Positions 1 through 5,295 of a stretch of DNA of 6,419 nucleotides are shown one piece after another. Position 1 is the first letter of the stretch; the number at the start of each line of letters is the position of its first letter. The notes under the pieces were generated by a model. It saw nothing but the letters and a program-made list of their open reading frames with translations. It was not told where the DNA came from and did no database searches. The DNA is from Holosporales bacterium (lineage in GTDB: Bacteria; Pseudomonadota; Alphaproteobacteria; BNTO01): assembly GCA_031265645.1 (NCBI GenBank), contig JAISCJ010000102.1:1-6419 (forward strand), read 5' to 3'. The translations under genes and the position numbers were made by a program.

Positions 1-752
1 ATATCCTCGTTGAGCCAAATCGCTCCTGCTGCCGTCTTTCCCATTTTTACACCGTTTGCGTTTGTAACTAACGGAGCAGTTAATCCAAAAACCGAAGAAC
101 GAGAAAGCTTTCTTGTCAATTCAACGCCAAGAACGATATTGCCCCACTGATCTGCCCCGCCCATTTGCAACTCGCAGCCGTGTAATTTATTCAGGTAGTA
201 AAAATCGTACGATTGCATCAGCATGTAGTTAAACTCAAGAAAACTCAGCGGCTCACCTTTATCCAGCCTTGACTTCACGCTGTCGAACGAAAGCATTCGG
301 TTCACGGTAAAATGACTTCCAAAATCTCGTATAAAATCTACGTATTTGATATCCAACAACCAGTCTGCATTGTTGACAATGGTCGCGCGATTCGATCCTT
401 TATCAAAAGCCAACAGTTTTGCAAACACCTTTGCAATTCCGTTTATATTTTCTTGAATTTGCTCTAGTGGCATAATCGGACGCGCAATTTGACGAAAAGA
501 AGGGTCACCAACCCGACTTGTTCCTCCACCTAGAAGCACAATTGGTGTGTGTCCTAATTTTTGCAACCAGCGCAGCAGCATTATTGCAGACAGATTTCCA
601 ACTTGTAAGCTTTTTGCAGTTGCGTCAAAACCTATGTATGCGGAAATGTGGCTAGTTGCGCAACGGTCGTCTAATTGCTCAACGTCCGTTCCTTGGTAAA
701 TAAAATCCCTTTCTTGAAGAATGTTAAGTAAATCAGATTTAAACTTTGCCAA
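1..752 (-). CDS. tyrS: Tyrosyl-tRNA synthetase, N-terminal 250 residues (partial at left edge)
   Basis: Cytoplasmic class I aminoacyl-tRNA synthetase that activates tyrosine with ATP and charges tRNA-Tyr. Visible in order: an N-terminus KFKSDLLNILQERDFIYQ; the ATP-binding segment YIGFDATAKSLQVGNL (residues 39-54); GGGTSRVGDPSFR (75-87); the tyrosine-site helix YMLMQSYDFYYL (176-187); GGADQWGN (198-205); and the KMSKS-class loop KMGKT (236-240). The frame is still open at base 1, so the C-terminal tRNA-binding part lies outside. The start chosen is TTG at 752, because GGAGG lies five bases upstream (758-762) and the protein then begins where the family usually begins. ATGs at 800 and 845 are in frame but would add an unfamiliar extension. 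The HIGH motif reads QVGN: Asn in the last position is known in functional TyrRS, but Gln for the first His is unusual. Identification is near certain. Confidence 0.97.
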   Translation of the reverse strand, partial: MAKFKSDLLNILQERDFIYQGTDVEQLDDRCATSHISAYIGFDATAKSLQVGNLSAIMLLRWLQKLGHTPIVLLGGGTSRVGDPSFRQIARPIMPLEQIQENINGIAKVFAKLLAFDKGSNRATIVNNADWLLDIKYVDFIRDFGSHFTVNRMLSFDSVKSRLDKGEPLSFLEFNYMLMQSYDFYYLNKLHGCELQMGGADQWGNIVLGVELTRKLSRSSVFGLTAPLVTNANGVKMGKTAAGAIWLNED

Positions 753-757
753 CTTTG

Positions 758-762
758 CCTCC
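758..762 (-). promoter_or_regulatory. Ribosome binding site of tyrS (GGAGG)
   Basis: On the minus strand GGAGG is followed by CAAAG and then TTG at 752, a five-base spacing. It decides the start, since neither in-frame ATG farther upstream (800, 845) has a comparable site at a proper distance. Confidence 0.75.
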
Positions 763-847
763 GCTAGCGTTTGAACAGATACGCCTAAATAGTAGCACAT
801 ATTTTGCCACAAAATACATTCGAATTTTCTTTTGTTATGGGTCATCC

Positions 848-990
848 CAGGGCGGTTTCCTCCTTGGCCGGAGCTAAGTTCTATACTCAAAAATTCGATA
901 AGAGCACTTAGTGAGATCTTACTTTTTGCTTTATCCGAATCGGTTCAATTCAATCGGGCCCATGGCTTTGCAAAGGAGGAAACCGCCCTG
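848..990. repeat. 143-bp segment bounded by an 18-bp perfect inverted repeat
   Basis: cagggcggtttcctcctt at 848-865 is the exact reverse complement of aaggaggaaaccgccctg at 973-990, and the two arms enclose 107 bases. The arms are GC-richer than the surroundings. The interior has smaller palindromes (GGGCCC around 956-961 and CTTTGCAAAG at 966-975). No clear target-site duplication abuts the arms; TTATG occurs on both sides but not at matching distances. It could be a MITE-like non-autonomous element, a palindromic element of the kind found in Rickettsia and Wolbachia, or a structured part of the neighbouring intron remnant. The family is not recognised. Confidence 0.6.
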
Positions 991-1039
991 ATTATGCCGA
1001 GTGCGACAAAACAAATATGAAGCTGAATGACAGAACTGG

Positions 1040-1112
1040 GAGCCGGATGCCTTAATAGGGCACGTCCGGTTCTGTGGAGGGGCGCTCCAGTAATGATGGC
1101 GTCTACTCTAGT
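1040..1112 (+). mobile_element. Group II intron 3' end remnant (domains V and VI)
   Basis: Domain V is 1040-1072: GAGCCGGA pairs with TCCGGTTC, the catalytic AGC triad is at 1041-1043, the two-base bulge CG at 1063-1064, and an upper stem TGCC/GGCA. The tip reads TTAATAG rather than a clean GNRA tetraloop, and the domain is 33 instead of the usual 34 bases, which suggests decay. Domain VI follows: 1077-1086 pairs with 1098-1108, leaving A1105 unpaired as expected for the branch-point adenosine, seven to eight bases before a likely 3' splice site at about 1111-1112. The final bases (AG or GT) do not fit the usual AY end. No intron-encoded reverse transcriptase/maturase and no recognisable domain I lies upstream, so this is a truncated, presumably immobile copy. 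The left boundary is unknown; the inverted repeat at 848-990 may or may not belong to it. Confidence 0.85.
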
Positions 1113-1190
1113 ATAATTGAGCAAGCAACAACGTTTTCAAGCATTCGTAATTTTGTTTAAGGCTTCTTGCTTTTTTGATACGCAGAACAG

Positions 1191-1222
1191 AAAAAAAATA
1201 TGGCTAATCAAAAAACTGGCCA
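1191..1222 (-). terminator. Possible weak intrinsic terminator of the pilin gene
   Basis: On the minus strand TGGC (1219-1222) can pair with GCCA (1201-1204) across the stop codon, and a run of eight T follows after TA (1191-1198). The stem is only four pairs with a 14-base loop, so the T-run is the main evidence. Confidence 0.25.
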
Positions 1223-1845
1223 ATGTTGTTCCGACTAATCCATCGAACTGTTACACCAGAATTTTTGTTAGGAATTCGCACGATTATGCATTCGCCATCA
1301 ATTTGGACGATTTCATCCACTGTACACTTTGATTTTTGAGAAATGCTTATAAGTGTTAACGCACAAAAATCGGCGGACTCTTCTGTATAGTCAATTGCGT
1401 CGGTTCCATCCTCCAATATCACACGCATGTTATTTTGAACTGAAAATTGCATAAAAATGCTAGGTTTTGCAGGTATGAGGGACGTTTGGGCGACCACGTG
1501 CGTTAATCCAGGATTAACGATATATATCAAGGCGTTTTTGTCTCCGTCATTGGTTATCTGCTCTTCAATGCATAGTGTCTTAAATGGAACGCCGCCGACG
1601 ATTTGTTTATCACATTCTAGCCCGCTGGAATCGCATGTTGCCCATGGTAAACGGTCATACGACTTAACAAATACTGCCAGCGTGTGGATGACACGAGCTA
1701 AAGCCTGACGAGTTTGCGTGGCTTTTGAATAGGCAATGACACTTTGCAAAGTAGGAACAGTAATCGACGCAATAACACCCATTATGCACACTGCAATTGC
1801 AACCTCTATTAACGCAAATCCTTTTAACTTATTACATGAATGCAC
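1204..1845 (-). CDS. Type IV pilin / type II secretion pseudopilin-like protein
   Basis: 213-residue protein with a class III (prepilin) signal: a short basic leader MHSCNKLKG, cleavage expected after Gly9, Phe10 as the new N-terminus, Glu14 at the conserved +5 position, then one hydrophobic helix (about 11-36) that anchors the subunit in the inner membrane and later forms the filament core. The globular part holds GGVPFKTL (84-91), resembling the G-x-P-x-x-TLG motif of some pseudopilin-like proteins, and several cysteines (71, 78, 92, 161, 174, 186) that could form disulfides in the periplasm. It should need a prepilin peptidase, an assembly ATPase and a platform protein; none is encoded here, so it is an orphan in this window. 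The start is GTG at 1845, with AGGG (1853-1856) seven bases upstream. Which filament it joins cannot be told; a minor pilin or a DNA-uptake or type II secretion pseudopilin are all possible. Confidence 0.82.
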   Translation of the reverse strand: MHSCNKLKGFALIEVAIAVCIMGVIASITVPTLQSVIAYSKATQTRQALARVIHTLAVFVKSYDRLPWATCDSSGLECDKQIVGGVPFKTLCIEEQITNDGDKNALIYIVNPGLTHVVAQTSLIPAKPSIFMQFSVQNNMRVILEDGTDAIDYTEESADFCALTLISISQKSKCTVDEIVQIDGECIIVRIPNKNSGVTVRWISRNNIGQFFD

Positions 1846-1852
1846 GACAAAA

Positions 1853-1856
1853 CCCT
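1853..1856 (-). promoter_or_regulatory. Ribosome binding site of the pilin-like gene (AGGG)
   Basis: AGGG on the minus strand lies seven bases before the GTG codon at 1845 and supports that non-ATG start, which also gives a normal-length prepilin leader. Confidence 0.55.
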
Positions 1857-1881
1857 ATTCTATAGCAGAATTCCAATGACC

Positions 1882-1905
1882 TTACCTAAAATTTTACCTA
1901 AAATT
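1882..1905. repeat. Two tandem copies of a 12-bp AT-rich unit
   Basis: TTACCTAAAATT occurs twice in direct succession (1882-1893 and 1894-1905). It sits 37 bases or more upstream of the pilin GTG codon, where a regulator could bind. It may equally be a slippage product in AT-rich DNA. Confidence 0.7.
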
Positions 1906-2020
1906 TTTCACGACATTATTTAAATGTACCCAACCGCAAAAAGAATTACAAACAGGAGATTCGGAGCGGGTTCCCATTACAGGGCCTTTTCGTTCTCAAG
2001 TAAAAGTCGGAATTATATTA

Positions 2021-2048
2021 AAACGCATGTGTTTTATCCTGTGCGTTT
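2021..2048. repeat. Small inverted repeat (AAACGCA / TGCGTTT)
   Basis: Seven complementary bases (2021-2027 and 2042-2048) flank a 14-base spacer. No T-run follows on the plus strand, so it is not a standard terminator. It could be an operator or mRNA leader hairpin upstream of gatC, or chance. Confidence 0.35.
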
Positions 2049-2190
2049 CAGATGGGATACGAGCCTTGCGTGTCCAACAGACAAATGAATTTTGAAGGCC
2101 TCCGTAACGCTTATTTTATGCCGTGCCAATTTTCATTATTTCGAGGTTTCGATATACGCGTTATCATGTTGGAGCATGGCGGTTTACTAG

Positions 2191-2484
2191 ATGAGCAATA
2201 CGGTGATTTCAAACAAAGCTGTGAAAAATGTGGCAAAATTGGCAAGAATAAGCATCTCGGACGATGAGATTCCTTATATCGCGTCTGAGCTGGAAGGCAT
2301 CATGTCGTGGATTGACCAGCTTCAGTCTGTGGACATTTCAGACGTACAGCTCAACAATGACTCTCCTTCCATGCCAGAGCGTGAAGATCGAGTCACAGAG
2401 CACAACATGTGCATGAAAATATTGGATAATGCCCCGGATGCAGTAGATCAATGGATTGCTGTTCCAAAAATGATCAAGTCCTAA
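2191..2484 (+). CDS. gatC: Asp-tRNA(Asn)/Glu-tRNA(Gln) amidotransferase subunit C
   Basis: Small subunit of the GatCAB complex, which in the cytoplasm converts misacylated Glu-tRNA-Gln (and Asp-tRNA-Asn) to the amidated forms. GatC stabilises the GatA amidase and GatB kinase pair and has no active site. The 97 residues are the usual family length and show the expected pattern: VKNVAKLARISISDDEI (12-27), a helix ELEGIMSWIDQLQSVD (33-48), MPEREDRVTE (61-70), and the C-terminal block LDNAPDAVDQWIAVPKMI (78-95). ATG at 2191 directly follows an in-frame TAG, so no longer form is possible. No good Shine-Dalgarno sits at normal spacing; the nearest GGAG is 17 bases away. gatA and gatB are not in the window, although gatC is commonly just upstream of gatA; here it is followed by xseA instead. 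Confidence 0.95.
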   Translation: MSNTVISNKAVKNVAKLARISISDDEIPYIASELEGIMSWIDQLQSVDISDVQLNNDSPSMPEREDRVTEHNMCMKILDNAPDAVDQWIAVPKMIKS

Positions 2485-2485
2485 C

Positions 2486-3817
2486 ATGCCAACAATTTTT
2501 GAGGAAAAACCTGCCCAAGAGATCCTATCCGTTTATGAGGTTTCTCAGCGGATAAAGCGAAGCATGGAAACGGCGTTTCCTAATGTGAAAGTTCGAGGAG
2601 AAATATCTGGGCTAAAAAAGCACTCGTCTGGGCATACATATTTTTCCCTCAAAGATCCAACTCAAGATGCTGTATTGAACGCTATATGTTGGCGTGGAAC
2701 AAAAACCAACGTTGCATTATCTGACGGCCTAGAAATTATTGCTGTTGGAAGAGTGACAACATACCCTGGGCGTTCAAATTATCAAATAATCGTCTCAAAC
2801 GCGGAAACGACGGGGCAAGGCGCGCTTTTAAAACTGCTGCAGGAAAGAAAGCAGAAGTTGCTAGAAGAAGGACTATTTGATAACAACAGGCCTTTACCGA
2901 AGTTTCCACAAACAATTGGTGTTGTAACATCTCCAACGGGGGCTGTTATACAAGACATAATACACAGGGTGTCAGATCGATATCCGTGTCGCATTGTTTT
3001 GTGGCCAGTTGCCGTCCAAGGACCAGGCGCGGCCGAAGAAGTGGCAGAAGCTATAGTCGGCTTTAATAAATTGGATCAAAAGCCCGACGTGATCATCGTC
3101 GCGCGCGGAGGAGGATCAATTGAGGACCTTTGGCCATTTAATGAAGAGTGCATTGTTCGCGCTGCGCATGGCAGTCTGATTCCTTTAATTTCTGCAGTCG
3201 GGCACGAAACCGATACGACATTAATCGACTACGCTGCAGATGTTCGCGCGCCAACACCAACTGCTGCAGCTGAATTGGCGACTCCAGTAAGAACTCAACT
3301 CGCTAATGACGTAAATTCGTTTGGGCAACGTTTAGTTCATGCACTTATTCGAATAGAAGAATCCATGGTCCTGCAACTGCAAACGCGCAAACTTCCAAAA
3401 TTTGAGTATATCCTAACCCAGAAGGAATTGCGTCTTGACGACTATGCTGAGCGATTGGCAAGAAGTTTGCAAAATTTTATTAAGATTAAGTTACAAAATT
3501 TGGAACGAACTAAAGTACCATTTCCAAGAAATATAATAGACGCCGCGCGAGTCCGTATTCCCTTGATTGGACAAGCAATGGGCAGGGGACTACGAGCAAA
3601 AATTGATACGGCCTATTTCCAATTAAAGAATGCGTCTGATAGATTGCGTGGAAGTTCTTACCAGACGACACTTGACCGCGGTTTTTGCCTTATGACGAAA
3701 ACATCTGGGGGACCAATCAAAAACACAGGTGACCTTGCTGCTATATGTCGATCCGAAAAGCGCACAGTGAGTGTGCATCTTAGCGATGGATGTTTAGATG
3801 TTCATGTCGATCTATAG
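2486..3817 (+). CDS. xseA: Exodeoxyribonuclease VII large subunit
   Basis: Catalytic subunit of ExoVII, which degrades single-stranded DNA from either end to short oligonucleotides and acts in mismatch repair and damage processing together with several copies of the small subunit XseB. The 443 residues are close to the E. coli length. Residues about 12-105 form the N-terminal OB-fold that binds single-stranded DNA (VRGEISGLKKHSSGHTYFSL). The catalytic domain carries GVVTSPTGAVIQDI (145-158), VARGGGSIEDLWPFNEE (205-221) and SAVGHETDTTLIDYAADVRAPTPTAAAE (236-263), all intact. A helical region that binds XseB follows (about 270-390), then the C-terminal LDRGFCLM segment (396-403). The ATG starts one base after the gatC stop, with no ribosome binding site of its own, so translation is probably coupled to gatC. 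xseB is not in the window. Confidence 0.97.
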   Translation: MPTIFEEKPAQEILSVYEVSQRIKRSMETAFPNVKVRGEISGLKKHSSGHTYFSLKDPTQDAVLNAICWRGTKTNVALSDGLEIIAVGRVTTYPGRSNYQIIVSNAETTGQGALLKLLQERKQKLLEEGLFDNNRPLPKFPQTIGVVTSPTGAVIQDIIHRVSDRYPCRIVLWPVAVQGPGAAEEVAEAIVGFNKLDQKPDVIIVARGGGSIEDLWPFNEECIVRAAHGSLIPLISAVGHETDTTLIDYAADVRAPTPTAAAELATPVRTQLANDVNSFGQRLVHALIRIEESMVLQLQTRKLPKFEYILTQKELRLDDYAERLARSLQNFIKIKLQNLERTKVPFPRNIIDAARVRIPLIGQAMGRGLRAKIDTAYFQLKNASDRLRGSSYQTTLDRGFCLMTKTSGGPIKNTGDLAAICRSEKRTVSVHLSDGCLDVHVDL

Positions 3818-3875
3818 CAATAATTTAAGAACCTGCCTTCATGGCTTAAAAGATCATGCAGACATGTTCTAATAT

Positions 3876-5057
3876 TTAGCTATCAATCAAGTATGACATT
3901 AGAGCATTTAACCGTTTTCTTCCTTTGAGCGTTGCAGCAACGACACCGTCTTTGTTTGTCAAATATTTTTCTTTAAGCAGGCGATCAAACGCTTTCGCGT
4001 TTACAATACTTTCAAATGGCATCGGCAGGTCATCACAAAAAATTCCTTTTGTCATTCGCATTCCAACTAAAAGGGCTTCTTTCATCTGCTCGTCTAAGGA
4101 CAACATGGTCATTTCTTCTAAAATATGCTGACGATCCATGATAGAATTCAGCCATTTTTGCGGATTTAGCTCGTGAACGATTGAATGCTTTTGGTTATTT
4201 ATTGTCAAGCGGCCATGGGCCCCAGGACCAATCCCAATATAATCAGAATATTCCCAATATGAGATATTATGACGGCACTCAAACCCTGGGCGAGCATGAT
4301 TCGAGATTTCGTATGCTGATAATCCAGCTTCGCAGGCAGCGTATTGTAGGTACTCAAACATACTTGCGCAAGTATTGTCATCCGGAAGAATCAGCTCGCC
4401 ACGGGAATACATGTCGCCAAATACGGAGTCAGATTCAACTACCAATTGGTAAAACGACATGTGCGGAGCGCCAAGCGTAAATGCAATCGCAAGCTCTTTT
4501 TTCCATTGCTCTAAATCATGAGTTGGCCATGCGTATATCAGGTCAACCGAATAATTTTTGAAAAACCTGGAACAAAAGTCTGCCGTGCGCAACGCGTCGT
4601 CTACGCTGTGCTTTCTTCCCAATATGGTTAATCCATCTGTCCTCAAGGACTGTATACCTATGGATACGCGATTGATTCCTGCGGAATAAATATTTGCAAT
4701 ATGCGATTCCGTAACGTTTCCGGGGTTCATTTCTATGGATATTTCACAGTCATCTGCGATTGGCCACAATTTATGAAGATCGTTAATCAAGTCACCAAGA
4801 AACGCTGCTGGCAACAATGACGGAGTTCCTCCTCCGAAATAAACTGATGTAATTTTCCTATCACGAGTTTGTTGTGCTGATTTTTCCAAGCAAAATCTAT
4901 AGGCGTACTTCCACGCTTCGAAGTCTATTAAATCTGTAATAGGGTAACTGTTGAATGAGCAGTAGGGGCATTTTGACATGCAAAATGGCCAGTGAATGTA
5001 CAAAGCGAAATAATCTTTAGACACGTGCTTTTTTGAATAAGCCTTAGTAGGGGCCAT
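3876..5057 (-). CDS. hemW: Radical SAM heme chaperone HemW (HemN-like)
   Basis: Cytoplasmic radical S-adenosylmethionine family protein that binds heme and delivers it to target proteins such as respiratory enzymes. It was long annotated as an oxygen-independent coproporphyrinogen III oxidase, an activity HemW proteins lack. The iron-sulfur motif CMSKCPYC gives Cys26, Cys30 and Cys33, followed by SFNS as in HemW. Further motifs are YFGGGTPSLL (73-82), EMNPGNVT (109-116), GINRVSIGIQSL (127-138), YEISNHARPGFECRHN (249-264) and YIGIGPGAHG (273-282). The 393 residues are a normal HemW length, without the extra N-terminal region of true HemN. ATG at 5057 is the only sensible start; no Shine-Dalgarno is evident before it, and a hairpin lies 22 bases upstream. 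The gene is convergent with xseA (58 bases between stops) and divergent from bioF. The usual alphaproteobacterial partner rdgB is not adjacent. Confidence 0.95.
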   Translation of the reverse strand: MAPTKAYSKKHVSKDYFALYIHWPFCMSKCPYCSFNSYPITDLIDFEAWKYAYRFCLEKSAQQTRDRKITSVYFGGGTPSLLPAAFLGDLINDLHKLWPIADDCEISIEMNPGNVTESHIANIYSAGINRVSIGIQSLRTDGLTILGRKHSVDDALRTADFCSRFFKNYSVDLIYAWPTHDLEQWKKELAIAFTLGAPHMSFYQLVVESDSVFGDMYSRGELILPDDNTCASMFEYLQYAACEAGLSAYEISNHARPGFECRHNISYWEYSDYIGIGPGAHGRLTINNQKHSIVHELNPQKWLNSIMDRQHILEEMTMLSLDEQMKEALLVGMRMTKGIFCDDLPMPFESIVNAKAFDRLLKEKYLTNKDGVVAATLKGRKRLNALMSYLIDS

Positions 5058-5079
5058 GTTACTACATGTCGGATTTTTT

Positions 5080-5116
5080 GTGAAATGGGCATCACCTGTG
5101 GAGGCGCCGATTTCAC
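5080..5116 (-). promoter_or_regulatory. Hairpin in the leader of hemW
   Basis: On the minus strand GTGAAAT (5110-5116) pairs with ATTTCAC (5080-5086). After a C-C mismatch the stem continues GGC/GCC, and CCT/AGG can close the loop. The hairpin is followed by AAAAAA rather than T residues, so it is not a terminator of hemW-strand transcripts. It ends 22 bases before the hemW ATG and could influence translation or mark a regulator site; function unknown. Confidence 0.45.
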
Positions 5117-5295
5117 GGCTTAGGAAAGACTACTGAGATTTAAACTATTCAGATGATTCAAAGTAATAGTCGGACAAGTTCGGTCTCTTAACGATTTTTT
5201 AAATAATACTAAATACACATTTGCAAAAATTGACGAAGCAACGTGAATGCGTTACGTAATTGGAATAAGAGTATAACCATTCCGTGTGAATACGT
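5117..5295. other. Intergenic region upstream of bioF
   Basis: AT-rich DNA between divergent hemW and bioF. A possible bioF promoter is TTGACG (5230-5235), a 17-base gap, then TACGTA (5253-5258); the -10 element is poor. The 8-bp palindrome TTACGTAA lies at 5252-5259. I saw neither a BirA-type operator nor the TTATMKATAA-type BioR box of alphaproteobacteria, so biotin-responsive control is not evident. Confidence 0.3.

Larger units (their letters stand above)
753..1203. other. Gene-free region between the pilin gene and tyrS
   Basis: This 451-base stretch has no recognisable gene. From left to right it holds the tyrS ribosome binding site, a segment framed by an 18-bp inverted repeat, the end of a group II intron, and an A-rich stretch (T-rich on the minus strand) just past the pilin stop codon. 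The tyrS reading frame stays open upstream to a TGA at 945-947, so about 64 extra codons are readable, but they match nothing I know. A 62-codon plus-strand frame at 832-1020 also resembles no known protein. No reverse transcriptase, transposase or tRNA was seen. I found no clear tyrS promoter. Confidence 0.6.
1846..2190. other. Divergent intergenic region between the pilin gene and gatC
   Basis: 345 bases that must hold the promoters of both flanking genes. Seen here are a 12-bp tandem repeat (1882-1905) and a small hairpin (2021-2048). A candidate gatC promoter is TTGAAG (2092-2097), a 16-base gap, then TTTTAT (2114-2119). On the pilin side TTGTAA, a 17-base gap, then TACATT can be read on the minus strand between about 1950 and 1920. 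Both are weak matches to the sigma-70 consensus. A plus-strand frame at 2052-2267 overlaps gatC in another phase and resembles no protein. Nothing else was recognised. Confidence 0.4.

Noticed and set aside
935..965. GGTTCAATTC, resembling a tRNA T-arm
   Set aside because: The flanking bases do not form a five-pair T stem and there is no acceptor, D or anticodon arm.
1001..1005. GTGCG as the 5' end of the group II intron
   Set aside because: It is only about 110 bases from the 3' end, leaving no room for domain I, and a five-base match is expected by chance.
832..1020. 62-codon plus-strand open frame across the inverted repeat
   Set aside because: No similarity to maturase, transposase or any known protein, no clear ribosome binding site, and its openness is explained by the palindromic arms and short length.
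1120..1176. Plus-strand AGCAAG (1120-1125) / CTTGCT (1166-1171) followed by T residues, as a terminator
   Set aside because: The loop would be 40 bases with only six pairs, too weak to claim, and no plus-strand gene lies upstream.
2052..2267. 71-codon plus-strand frame overlapping the start of gatC
   Set aside because: It ends inside gatC in another phase and its product resembles nothing. The two-cysteine CEKCGK stretch is only the shifted reading of gatC codons.
3828..3870. Hairpin AGAACCTGC with GCAG-acat-GTTCT between convergent xseA and hemW, as a shared terminator
   Set aside because: The stem is interrupted by a four-base bulge, the loop is long, and no T-run follows on either strand.
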